Below, in pieces: positions 33,651-42,655 of a stretch of DNA of 64,000 nucleotides (position 1 is the stretch's first letter; each line of letters begins with the position of its first letter). The notes under the pieces were generated by a model, which searched no databases, was not told where the DNA came from, and worked only from the letters and a program-made list of their open reading frames with translations. Origin of the DNA: JAHEFU01 sp041395205 (GTDB taxonomy: Bacteria; 4484-113; JAFGCY01); assembly GCA_041395205.1 (NCBI GenBank), contig JAWLAZ010000001.1:992001-1056000 (forward strand). The letters are read 5' to 3'. Position numbers and translations under genes: made by a program.

Positions 33651-35801
33651 TCAGGGGATGAGGTAGCACAGCAGACCGTCGCTGCCCCCCGCGCCGCTGT
33701 CCAGCACGCCCTGCTGCGCGACCTCATCAACGATCCCGAAGCCGCTGTCCATGCTCCAGTTGATCGCCATGGCTGAGCCGTTGTTGTCATCGAAGCCGAT
33801 CGTGAGGATCTGACCGGGGGGAACCGGTTCACTGAGCGTCATGAGCAGATCCGGGGCATAGCCGCAGAGCAGGAACCCCTCGCGGAAGGGGGCGAGGCCC
33901 TGGCCACGCACGGCACCGCCGGCGTGCATGAAGGCGAAGCTGCCCAGAAGGTTCAACTGCTTCGTGAACTGGTAGATCGCGAGGTCGAGTGCTCCGTCGC
34001 CATTGGCGCTGCCCGTGGCCAGCAGCAGCAGGTTGCCATCAGGGTCCGTGATGATGTCACTGACCCGCTCAGGAGTATCGGGGAAGTATGCGAAGCCCAG
34101 ATCCGCACCGCTGCCATCCGTGTTGCTGATGAACAGCCCGCTCGTGCCCTCGTAGATGATCTGCCCGGCGATGTAGTTGTGGATTTCGTTCGTGAGCACA
34201 TTGCGCTCGTGCAGCAGGGCGAACTCCGACTTGGGGTACTGCGCCCCCTGCAGCATCTGGCCCTTGTTGAAGCTGCCGTCCGTGCCGTAGCTGAGCTTCC
34301 AGCAGTTGGGGACTCCGCCGCTGCTGGACTTGCAGAGCACGATCAGCGTTGTCAGCCCGCTGAGCAGGGTGTAGCTGCCGTCCAGGTCCGCGATCCCGTC
34401 AATCGCCCCGCTGTTGTCACGCGCAGCCTGCCAGAGGAGGTTGCCATCCGCGTCCAGCTTGAGCAGGAAGATGTCACTGCTGCCGCTCAGGCTGCTGCTG
34501 GTCCCGGCGATGTAGATGTCCGTGCCGTCCAGCAGGAGCTTCTCGCAGTTGTCAAACTTCGCACCGCCGAGACTACGGCTCCAGATCATGCTGCCATCGC
34601 CGGCGAACTTCTGCACGAGTCCGTCCACATCCGGGCCCTCGCCGGTCTGGCCGCAGAGCACGAGATCGCCGGCGGAGTCCTGGGCGATGGCGTGGTAGAG
34701 GTCGTCCGTACCGCTGTCGAAGCGCTTGGCCCAGAGCAGTTCGCCAGCGGTGCTCCAGTGGCTGAAGTGGGCATCGTAGTCGCCGCCGAAATCCGGCTGG
34801 CGGCTGGTGCCGCAGACATAGGCCGTGCCGTCCGCCGCTTCCACGCAGTCGGCGAATTCATCGGTATCGCCCCGGCCCCAGGTATGCGACCAGCTGCCAT
34901 AGGCGGTGACGTAGACCGTGCGCTCGGCGCTGACGCCGGCGGAGTTGGTGGCCCGCACGCGCGGGATGTACACGCCGTTGTCGTTGTAGGTGGCCTCGAT
35001 CTGGGGAGTGCTGCCGGTGTCGCTCTCGAAGATGCCGTCGCCATCGAGATCCCAGCTGAAGCTCAGCGTGCTGCCCTCCACGGGTTGGCTGGCGGAGGCG
35101 TCGAGCGTGGTCGTGAAGGGGACGTCACCCTCGGCAGGATCGGCACTGAGCTCCACCACCGGGGGATAGGGGCCGAGCCGCAGTGAACCGAGCAGCAGCT
35201 CCGGCTCACCGTGGACGACGATGGCGGCCAGCAGGTTGCCGCCGAGGTCGAGGTAGGGCCCGAAGCCGCTGGTCACGAAGCTGTCGAAGTTCTGCACCTT
35301 GTAGAAATCCCAGCGCCGGGTGTTCCAGTTGGCCAGCGCCAGCCAGAAGTTGTCAAACTCAGCGCCCTGGTCGTACATCATGCGCAGTTCCGGAGCCCGG
35401 TCATAGCCGGGGACGCTGTAGTGGTAGATCGCATAGGCGATGCCGGGATTCTCCACATCCGAGGTGTCCGGTGAGAACAGCAGCGAGGCACCATCCAGGC
35501 TGACATGCGAGCTGGGCAGGCTCGTGTCGTAGTCCGCGCCCTCGCGCAGCAGGTCGCCTTCGCTGTAGGAAGCGGTTCGCGGTGCGGCTGACTCGGGCAG
35601 CAGGCTGGCGGGATCCGGCAGGCTGAAGGCCGCGGGCGCGGAAACGGGGGCCGCCGGAGCCGGCTTGGCCGGCAGCTGCACGGAGGCAGGCGGCAGGGCA
35701 GCGTTCTGCGAGGCAGTCGATCCCGTGCTGCAGGCGCAAAGCTGCAGGAGCACTGCCAGCAGCGGCAGCAGACTGGCCCGGCGCATGAAGGTTTTCATCA
35801 T
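33651..35801 (-). CDS. Secreted lipoprotein with RW module, PKD domain and propeller (family B)
   Basis: The 716-residue product has a lipobox (LLQLCACS). After a Pro/Ala-rich linker, about residues 115-225 carry the shared N-terminal module (GIAYAIYHYSVP ... FWLALANWNTRRWDFYK ... LLAAIVVHG). A PKD domain follows (SFSWDLDGDGIFESDT). The C-terminal half has propeller blades of the SBBP type (DGTAYVCGTS, AGDLVLCGQ). It is a paralog of the gene at 51385. The start is ATG 35801 or 35798 after GTGGAG. Likely first gene of an operon through 30116. Confidence 0.82.
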   Translation of the reverse strand: MMKTFMRRASLLPLLAVLLQLCACSTGSTASQNAALPPASVQLPAKPAPAAPVSAPAAFSLPDPASLLPESAAPRTASYSEGDLLREGADYDTSLPSSHVSLDGASLLFSPDTSDVENPGIAYAIYHYSVPGYDRAPELRMMYDQGAEFDNFWLALANWNTRRWDFYKVQNFDSFVTSGFGPYLDLGGNLLAAIVVHGEPELLLGSLRLGPYPPVVELSADPAEGDVPFTTTLDASASQPVEGSTLSFSWDLDGDGIFESDTGSTPQIEATYNDNGVYIPRVRATNSAGVSAERTVYVTAYGSWSHTWGRGDTDEFADCVEAADGTAYVCGTSRQPDFGGDYDAHFSHWSTAGELLWAKRFDSGTDDLYHAIAQDSAGDLVLCGQTGEGPDVDGLVQKFAGDGSMIWSRSLGGAKFDNCEKLLLDGTDIYIAGTSSSLSGSSDIFLLKLDADGNLLWQAARDNSGAIDGIADLDGSYTLLSGLTTLIVLCKSSSGGVPNCWKLSYGTDGSFNKGQMLQGAQYPKSEFALLHERNVLTNEIHNYIAGQIIYEGTSGLFISNTDGSGADLGFAYFPDTPERVSDIITDPDGNLLLLATGSANGDGALDLAIYQFTKQLNLLGSFAFMHAGGAVRGQGLAPFREGFLLCGYAPDLLMTLSEPVPPGQILTIGFDDNNGSAMAINWSMDSGFGIVDEVAQQGVLDSGAGGSDGLLCYLIP

Positions 35802-35988
35802 CTGTAGCTCCACATGGAGAATTCCATTTCAGCTTACCCAGCCAGCGACCTGCGCATGGGCGGCTGCACGGGCCGGCAGGTGACATGCGGTGTCATGCTG
35901 AGCTGCTGCAACTATGCGCGGCGGGGGGCAATCCAATGGGCAGCTGTGAAGGGAGCGGGGTGAAGCATCCGGCTCCGGGGAGATGAAG

Positions 35989-36186
35989 ATGCTGCTGCGC
36001 CGGATCCGCCGCCGCCGTCGCCGCCTGGCCTTCGGGCTGGGCCTGCTGATGCTGATGCTCGTACTGGGCCTGGGCCTGCGCTCCTGCGGCCGGGTGGCAG
36101 CCGGTATCAGCTCAGCGGACAGCCTCCAGCCCGCAGTGGCTGGCGCTCAGGAGTCCACGGGCCTGCGGGATCCGCACACCATGTAA
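35989..36186 (+). CDS. Possible small basic membrane protein
   Basis: The ORF encodes about 65 residues: an Arg-rich start followed by a long hydrophobic segment (LMLMLVLGLGL) and a short polar tail. GGGGAG lies 6 nt before the ATG at 35989 (another ATG is at 35983). It ends 35 nt before the first gene of the anchored-protein cluster. The composition is simple enough that it may be spurious. Confidence 0.4.
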   Translation: MLLRRIRRRRRRLAFGLGLLMLMLVLGLGLRSCGRVAAGISSADSLQPAVAGAQESTGLRDPHTM

Positions 36187-36221
36187 TAATGTCTCCAGGG
36201 GCCCTTGCCCCGGGGGACAAC

Positions 36222-37529
36222 ATGGAGAGAAGCAACAAACCGGCTGGCAGCAGGACAGTCAGGATGATTTTCATTATCTCGGTCTGCGCAGTCCTGGTGT
36301 TTGTGGCTGTTCGCATCTTCAGAGCACGAGCCGATTACAGTACGGGGGATGCGCTCTTTGACAGATTGCAGGCTGAAATCCAGCACAACATGCAGGGCAG
36401 GAATAAATCAACGGCATTGATGTCCCAGTTTGCCTGGCCGGCGGCTCCTGACATTTCCGTTGTTGAGTCATGGGAAGCTGAATTCGGCGAGCGCTGTGAT
36501 TACTGGTGTCTGCTGGCAGTCTGCCACGCGGGGCAACAGGGCGGTTACGGTCTCAATCGTGGCCTGCTGGAAAGAGCCGCACGCTGTGCTGACAGTGGGA
36601 GTGCTGTCCACGGCCGGCTGATGGAAATGCGCCTGCAGGCAATCCGCATGGATCAGAACCTTGATGCCTGGCAGGAAGATGAGAAATCCGCAGCGATCAT
36701 CATGGAATACCGGGAGCGCTTTCCTGACAGTGCCTGGGTCTGTTACGTTGCGGCGGACCACCTGGCCTATTACGGAATGACGGCCGAATACGTGGAGATG
36801 CTGGAACTTGGCAACAGTCTGGATGAGCCGGTGGTGGCGGATCCATTCCCGGTGTCACACGTGCTGGACGGGAAGGCGGATGGCAGTTTCAGAGGAGATC
36901 CGCAGGTTGCCGGATCCATCCTGCGCATGTGCAGTCGCTCGATCATCCTGCGTAACGGTGGCATGATCAGGCCAAAGGACCAGTACAAGGAAATCCTGGC
37001 TGCCGGTACGGATCTGGGCATGGTGCGCGGGCTGAATGCCCTGTACCAGCGTGAGCTGCGCTGCTGGGAGGATGACCCACTGCCAACCGTCCTCTCCCCC
37101 GCGGTCTTCTACCTCGTACATGAGGACTTCAGCTCCGGTATGCTGGAAGGCCAGACGGACGAAGTAGTGCACGGATTCGGATTGTGGCGGGCGGATTGCA
37201 GTGCCTTCATTGACTGGAACTCGGCAATGACAGTCAGGTTGCAAACAGCCGATCCGGAACTGGCACGGGTGGTGCTGCCCGGTTCGCCGGAAACGGGCCT
37301 GCCCGGCCAGCGAATGGTGGACCCCGGTTTTGGAGTGATTGATTCGCTGCTGAACAGTACGATTGACAGGGGCAGGCTGTCCCGCCATCTCGCGTATACG
37401 GAATATGAATACACTAACTACATGTTGGAGTACGAATCACCTGTCAGGATCAGCATGCTCCGGCAGCTCGCCACATTCGACTTTGAGCACCCGGAGCTGT
37501 ACGAGAGGATGGATGGACATGGGAATTAG
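36222..37529 (+). CDS. Membrane-anchored protein, DRxQ/WExxFG family, copy 1
   Basis: The 435-residue product has one N-terminal membrane segment (IFIISVCAVLVFVAV) and a large, probably periplasmic domain. Shared family marks are DALFDRLQ near residue 45, VVESWEAEFGERCDYW near 90, then a helical region with SAWVCYVAADHLAYYG. PFPVSHVL and DPQVAGSIL come later. I know no named family with this pattern. It overlaps the next gene by 11 nt and begins a run of four paralogs interrupted by the 40344 gene. Confidence 0.75.
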   Translation: MERSNKPAGSRTVRMIFIISVCAVLVFVAVRIFRARADYSTGDALFDRLQAEIQHNMQGRNKSTALMSQFAWPAAPDISVVESWEAEFGERCDYWCLLAVCHAGQQGGYGLNRGLLERAARCADSGSAVHGRLMEMRLQAIRMDQNLDAWQEDEKSAAIIMEYRERFPDSAWVCYVAADHLAYYGMTAEYVEMLELGNSLDEPVVADPFPVSHVLDGKADGSFRGDPQVAGSILRMCSRSIILRNGGMIRPKDQYKEILAAGTDLGMVRGLNALYQRELRCWEDDPLPTVLSPAVFYLVHEDFSSGMLEGQTDEVVHGFGLWRADCSAFIDWNSAMTVRLQTADPELARVVLPGSPETGLPGQRMVDPGFGVIDSLLNSTIDRGRLSRHLAYTEYEYTNYMLEYESPVRISMLRQLATFDFEHPELYERMDGHGN

Positions 37530-38841
37530 GCACATGCGTATTCTGGCATCACTGTTCGCCCTGCTGGCAATGCTGCTTCCGGCGCCGGCCGGGGCACAGC
37601 AGCCCGGTGAGCTGATCCCGACCAGGGACCCGCTCTACGACCGCCTGCAGCAGGCAGTGCTCGATGAGCACCGCGATGACCTGCATTCCGGCAACCCCTA
37701 CTGGACTGACGGAGGCATCTGGCAATGGGCCCCGGAACTGGCAAGCGTGGAAGCCTGGGAGCCGGAGTTCGGCCAGCGCTGCGACTACTGGGAACTGCGG
37801 GCCGTGGTGGCTGCCGCGGTGGAGGGCCGCTGGCTGCCCGACCCGTCCTCACTGCGGCGCGCGCTGGAATGCACGGACGCCTCTCCGGCCGCCGCACGCG
37901 CGCTCATGCGGCGCGAACTGCGTGACATCCGTGCCGACGATATGCTGTCCGCCAGTGAGGAGGATGCACGCACTGATGAGCTGATTGCCAGTTACACCGC
38001 GCGTTTCCCTGAGCAGTCATGGGTGCACTACGAGGCGGCGGAGCAGCTTGCGCACTACCTGCTGGATGAGCGCTGGCTGGCGGAACTGGAGGCCGGCAAC
38101 GCCCTGCCACCACCAGGATCGCTGGAGCTGTATCCTCTGTCCTTCGTGCATGCCCGGATGCTGGCAGGCGAGGATGCCGGAAATCCGGCTGTGGCGGGAT
38201 CGATCCTGGCAATGCGCTATGTGATGCTGGAGGATGACTTCGCCACCCTGATAAGGATGAATGACAGCTGCCAGGAAATGGTGACAGGCGGCTGCGCAGG
38301 CGGGATCGAACGTGGCCTGACTGCCCTGCTGGAAGCTGAACTGCGCTGCCGTGCCGACACGCTGGTCCCCTGGAAATGCTGCATGCCGCAGGTGGCATCC
38401 ATTGTGCCACCGACGGTGCTGCGTGACCTGCGGCATTGGCAGGGACCGCAACAGCCCCCGGACTATGGCAGCTTCCTGGCTGACTTCGAAGCCTATGATG
38501 ACTATTGGCATGGCATCCACGGCCGGATGCATGCGCTGCAGCCGCAGCTGGCGGACTACCTCGCGGACAGCGGGCAGCTCTGGGGAGCACTGCGCGACAA
38601 GGAACTGTATCCGGAGCAGTCACAGGGCGCGGACCCGGAATCAGACCTGGAGGAAGGTATCGGTAGCATGCTCGAGCAGCTCACGGGTCCCAGCATGTAC
38701 CACAGCTACGAGCAGGAGTACGCGCTCAACCGCTGGCTGCTTGACAATGAAGTGCCGCGCTGCCGGGAAATGCTGCTCCATCTGGCGAGTTTCGATTACG
38801 AGCATCCGGAGGAGTATGTGGGGATGGAGCAGGCACGGTGA
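37519..38841 (+). CDS. Secreted protein, DRxQ/WExxFG family, copy 2
   Basis: The 440-residue product has a signal peptide ending PAPAGAQ instead of the membrane anchor of the other copies. Conserved marks are DPLYDRLQQAV, VEAWEPEFGQRCDYWELR, WVHYEAAEQLAHY, LYPLSFVHARM and NPAVAGSILAM. Several Cys residues differ between copies. The start is uncertain (ATG at 37513, 37519 or 37534). It overlaps copy 1 by 11 nt and copy 3 by 4 nt (GTGA), so the three genes are translated as a unit. Confidence 0.75.
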   Translation: MGIRHMRILASLFALLAMLLPAPAGAQQPGELIPTRDPLYDRLQQAVLDEHRDDLHSGNPYWTDGGIWQWAPELASVEAWEPEFGQRCDYWELRAVVAAAVEGRWLPDPSSLRRALECTDASPAAARALMRRELRDIRADDMLSASEEDARTDELIASYTARFPEQSWVHYEAAEQLAHYLLDERWLAELEAGNALPPPGSLELYPLSFVHARMLAGEDAGNPAVAGSILAMRYVMLEDDFATLIRMNDSCQEMVTGGCAGGIERGLTALLEAELRCRADTLVPWKCCMPQVASIVPPTVLRDLRHWQGPQQPPDYGSFLADFEAYDDYWHGIHGRMHALQPQLADYLADSGQLWGALRDKELYPEQSQGADPESDLEEGIGSMLEQLTGPSMYHSYEQEYALNRWLLDNEVPRCREMLLHLASFDYEHPEEYVGMEQAR

Positions 38842-40280
38842 AGGACTTCATCTGTCGCCATCGCCGCCTGCTGCAGGTTCTGCTCTCCCTGCTGCTGCTG
38901 CTGCCGCTGCTGCGCCTGCTGTACCTCACCCGGGTGCAGCCCACCGGTGATGCGCTCTACGACCGCTACCAGTCGGCAGTCCTTGGCCGGATGCGCTGGC
39001 AGCTCGACCTGCCCGTGCTTGGGGACTGGATACCATGGCGGCTGTACAGACCGCGGCAGCCGCTGCCATATGTGCTTGACGACGGCTTGCTGGCATCATG
39101 GGAAGCGGACTTCGGGTCCGACCCACGCTACTGGGAGCTGCGCTACTGCAACGACATGATGGCCGGGCGGACTGCGGAGAGCGGGACATACGGAACTGAC
39201 AACGCAGCGGATGCCTGGCAACGCAGGGATGCGGTCCGCCACCTGGCGCGGGCAGAGGAGCTCGGGGTTGACGACGGGCACCTGCAGGCCCTGCTGCTGC
39301 CCTACAAGTTCAGCAGCCTGAACAGGCATTATGCTGAACTCTGGAGCCAGCCGCTGTCGCGTACGGAAAGCCTGGACCTGACGGTGCAGCAGGAAGATGA
39401 GCAGCGCAGACTGATTGAGGATGCGGCCAGGGTCTCACCGGACAACGCCTGGCCGGCCTATGATCGCTGGGAATACGAGGCGGGCTTCGGTGTCAGTGAT
39501 GAACTGTATGAGCGGCTGGACGCTGCCAACCAGCTGCCCTGTCCGCCGCGTGTGCCCTTTCCACTTTCGTTTGTGCATGAAAACCTCACGGGGAACTGTG
39601 GCAATCCGCTGGTGGCCGGCTGTGTGCTGGAGGCGGGCATCGAGCTGGACTTCGGCAGTGTCAACCTGATCAGGGTCAAGGACCGCTGCAAGGAGCTGCA
39701 GATTGCCAGCCCGCCGCGTGGTTATGAGCCCTGCATGGATTCGATCTGGCAGATGATGCTGAGAGAAGGCTACCTGCGGAATCCCGGCTACCCCTTGCTG
39801 GGACTGGCAATCTGCAACGTGCAGGCTGGCATGCTGCTGGATGAGGGTCCGACCCAGCTGGAACCCCACGAAGCAGCGATGTTGGAGGACCAGCGCGAGA
39901 AGATCCACTCCATCTACAGGCTGTACCTGCAGTGGCGTGACGAGGCCCTGGACAACCAGGCCCTGGCCTTCAGCGAGGTACAGCACAAGCTGCATGACGA
40001 ACAGGGCGTGTTTGCCGATGCGCAGCGCAGCGGGCCGCCGAGTCTGATGGAGCAGGCCTTTGGCAGGCATCCATCCGTTGGAGAGGAGCATCCGCAATCA
40101 GAGCGCCTGCGCTGGCGCATCCCGGCGGTACGTTATCGGGAGCTGTTTGAGTTGCAGCACTCGCAAGCGGAGTTCCTTGACGGCCAGGCCATGCCACTGA
40201 TTGAGGAGTTGCGTGAATTCAACATCGGGGAGTACGGTGCAGATGCCCGGGACGAAGTGCGCAGTGATCAGTACGATTGA
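38838..40280 (+). CDS. Membrane-anchored protein, DRxQ/WExxFG family, copy 3
   Basis: The 480-residue product starts with GTG at 38838, overlapping the stop of copy 2. A Leu-rich membrane segment follows a basic start (RLLQVLLSLLLLLPLL). Family marks are DALYDRYQSAV, LLASWEADFGSDPRYWELRYC, RVPFPLSFVHENL and NPLVAGCVLEA. Sequence is closest to copy 4 (42656). Function unknown; the domain looks helical and has no catalytic motif that I recognise. Confidence 0.75.
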   Translation: MKDFICRHRRLLQVLLSLLLLLPLLRLLYLTRVQPTGDALYDRYQSAVLGRMRWQLDLPVLGDWIPWRLYRPRQPLPYVLDDGLLASWEADFGSDPRYWELRYCNDMMAGRTAESGTYGTDNAADAWQRRDAVRHLARAEELGVDDGHLQALLLPYKFSSLNRHYAELWSQPLSRTESLDLTVQQEDEQRRLIEDAARVSPDNAWPAYDRWEYEAGFGVSDELYERLDAANQLPCPPRVPFPLSFVHENLTGNCGNPLVAGCVLEAGIELDFGSVNLIRVKDRCKELQIASPPRGYEPCMDSIWQMMLREGYLRNPGYPLLGLAICNVQAGMLLDEGPTQLEPHEAAMLEDQREKIHSIYRLYLQWRDEALDNQALAFSEVQHKLHDEQGVFADAQRSGPPSLMEQAFGRHPSVGEEHPQSERLRWRIPAVRYRELFELQHSQAEFLDGQAMPLIEELREFNIGEYGADARDEVRSDQYD

Positions 40281-40343
40281 ACAATCCGCCGTGTCGGTAG
40301 TCCTTGATTGCATACCTGATTGAATTCGCACGGGGGTGCGGGA

Positions 40344-42611
40344 ATGGCTGTACGGAAACACTTGATTCGCCTGATGCTGACAGCGCTGGCAACACTCTTC
40401 ACCTGCGGACAGGCACAGGCCGCGCAGCAGATCCAGCGTTACAACTTCGAGCTGCACTGCACGGAGCCGCTCACGGGCAGCCGCTGGGAGCAGCCGGAGC
40501 ATGAAGTCTGGCGGATGTTCTACTCGCTGGAGCAGTTCAGGGCGGAGCACCCGCATTCGGGGCTGCTGGCCGCCACGCTCTGGAAAATCTGGCGGGATGG
40601 CGACTTCCAGAAGCGGGAGTTCCATCATCGTGCATTCTGCACGCTTGTCTGCGAGGATCCGGCCCTGCAGCAGCCTGTGCAGGACTGGCTTGCCGGCCTG
40701 GACGGCATCCAGCCGGAGAGCATCGCGCCGCAGCTGTGTGATGCTTCCGACCCCTTCATTGAGTGGCCAGCCGTGGAAATCATCATCAATGGGGAAAGCT
40801 ACAGCTATCCGGCGGACTTCAGTCCGCTGGAACGTGACTGGGCAGCCTCATTTACCCGGACAAATTATCCCAACCAGGCCATGTTCCTCGTGCACACTGA
40901 CAAGCTGATCAGCGACAGGCTTGGACTGGGCGAACTCTGCAGGGTGGACACTGAGGGTGAGGGCCAGCCAATCGTGATTACCACGCTCAGTGAGAGCTTC
41001 CCGCTGGGGGATATCGAGATTCCCGCGGGGATGGAGATCTATCCGGAATTCCTGCCTGCACACCTCGTGCCAGAGGATGGACAGGAGCTGCAGGATTTCC
41101 TGCTTGGCAAGCTCAGGAACAGCATCAGCAATTTCATCGGCGAACCGATGTATGGCAACCTGTTCTGGGAGCAGTTCGACTACCCGCTGACTGGCAATGC
41201 GGAAGAGCAGCTTGCCGCCGCTCAGGATGAGTTCACTGACTGGCTGGCGGGATACCCCGAATTCAGTTCCGGCAAGCGCTTCGGCGAGTGCAGCATGCGG
41301 CTGGTGCGGGATGCCAGCCAGCGCCCGGTGCAGATCAGCCTGCGACTGAGCCATATCGGCAATGTTGGCAGGCACGAGCTGCTAGATCGGTTTGCTGACA
41401 TCGGTCTGGAGCCGTCACTGCGCTTCGGGAACAGTCCGCCGTCCAGTGGCTGGTTCGGCGACAGACAGCTGATTGCGGATTACGGATTCCTGCTCAGGAA
41501 CACGGATAACAGGGAGATTGACGGCACGGAAGTGCAGCGTGCCGTTGACAGCTACATGCTGGCGCGGGCGGATGTGCTTCCGCAGCTCAGGGATGAGAGC
41601 GTGGAGATCGACACCAGGCAGCTTGCCGGGCACGCGGATGTGGTGCGCATCAAGCTTGCCATGCCCAGTGCCTTCGAGCTGGGCAGGCTGAAGGACTGGG
41701 TCTCAGCGGAGATCCCGGAAATTGACAACTGGCAGATCGACCATGACGTCTGGCAACATGAGGATCCGGCAGGGCCGGTGCTGATCAACGGCAGAAGCTT
41801 CACATATCCGGAGGATTTCGAAGGTCTGGAAACCCGGAGGCTGGCGAGCCTGTTCAGTTACGGCGTGGGACAGATGCTGGTGGGCGTGTTCGCCGGGCTG
41901 GATTACTCCCCGCAGGATGAAAGCCTGATTCCGGAGCAGTTCAGGCTGGGCGATGTCTGCCTGATTGAGCGGACGGCGGAGGGCGTGGAAATCAACACCG
42001 TTGAGGAACACTGGGAGCATGGCGTTGACATTGCGGCACTGAACATTCCAAATGGAGGCACGCCGGACATCCTTGCAAACTACCCGCGCTGGTACGGTGA
42101 AGGCCGGGATGCAATCCTGGAGTTTGCCAGGGAACGGCTGGAGGGATATGAAGTGCTCTACTATCAGGAGGAGCAGTCCAAGCCGGCAATCAGTTACCGG
42201 TCAATCATCGCCAACCCGATTCCGACAGTTGAGCAGCAGGCCCTGTTCAGGGGTGATGAAAGTGAGGAACCGACACAGGAGGAGAAGCTCGCCACACTGG
42301 ACAGTACCCGTAAATGCTATGACGCAGTGCTGGAGTGGATGTCAGACAATGATCTGGATCCGGGAATGATCTCACTTGAAGTGATATCCAACACTTCGGA
42401 TGCACCGGTTCTCTTCAACGCAAATGAAATGCGTGGTTTCGTGCAGCAGATCCAGATCGGGATTGCCGACGCCAGTGAGGAGCAGCTGATTGAACTGATG
42501 GACCGCATCTGCCTGGCAACTGGCATGCGTGACGTATGGGGCCGCTACAACGGCAACATCTACCCGAGCGTTGTGCTGGATGATACCGTGGCGAGCGCGG
42601 GTGACAGCTAG
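40344..42611 (+). CDS. Secreted protein with internal duplication
   Basis: The 755-residue product has a signal peptide ending GQAQA. The body is two related halves of about 350 residues. VEIIINGESYSYPADFSPLE in the first half matches PVLINGRSFTYPEDFEGLE in the second, followed in both by a helical stretch and a line with LGELC or LGDVC plus the E..PAGMEIYPEF or LNIPNGGTPDIL type. No known domain is recognised. It sits between copies 3 and 4 of the DRxQ family with 63- and 44-nt gaps, which suggests a shared job. Confidence 0.75.
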   Translation: MAVRKHLIRLMLTALATLFTCGQAQAAQQIQRYNFELHCTEPLTGSRWEQPEHEVWRMFYSLEQFRAEHPHSGLLAATLWKIWRDGDFQKREFHHRAFCTLVCEDPALQQPVQDWLAGLDGIQPESIAPQLCDASDPFIEWPAVEIIINGESYSYPADFSPLERDWAASFTRTNYPNQAMFLVHTDKLISDRLGLGELCRVDTEGEGQPIVITTLSESFPLGDIEIPAGMEIYPEFLPAHLVPEDGQELQDFLLGKLRNSISNFIGEPMYGNLFWEQFDYPLTGNAEEQLAAAQDEFTDWLAGYPEFSSGKRFGECSMRLVRDASQRPVQISLRLSHIGNVGRHELLDRFADIGLEPSLRFGNSPPSSGWFGDRQLIADYGFLLRNTDNREIDGTEVQRAVDSYMLARADVLPQLRDESVEIDTRQLAGHADVVRIKLAMPSAFELGRLKDWVSAEIPEIDNWQIDHDVWQHEDPAGPVLINGRSFTYPEDFEGLETRRLASLFSYGVGQMLVGVFAGLDYSPQDESLIPEQFRLGDVCLIERTAEGVEINTVEEHWEHGVDIAALNIPNGGTPDILANYPRWYGEGRDAILEFARERLEGYEVLYYQEEQSKPAISYRSIIANPIPTVEQQALFRGDESEEPTQEEKLATLDSTRKCYDAVLEWMSDNDLDPGMISLEVISNTSDAPVLFNANEMRGFVQQIQIGIADASEEQLIELMDRICLATGMRDVWGRYNGNIYPSVVLDDTVASAGDS

Positions 42612-42655
42612 GCGGCAGTGGTTCCGCCAATCCTGGTCCGTGCTAAAGTCAGGGA

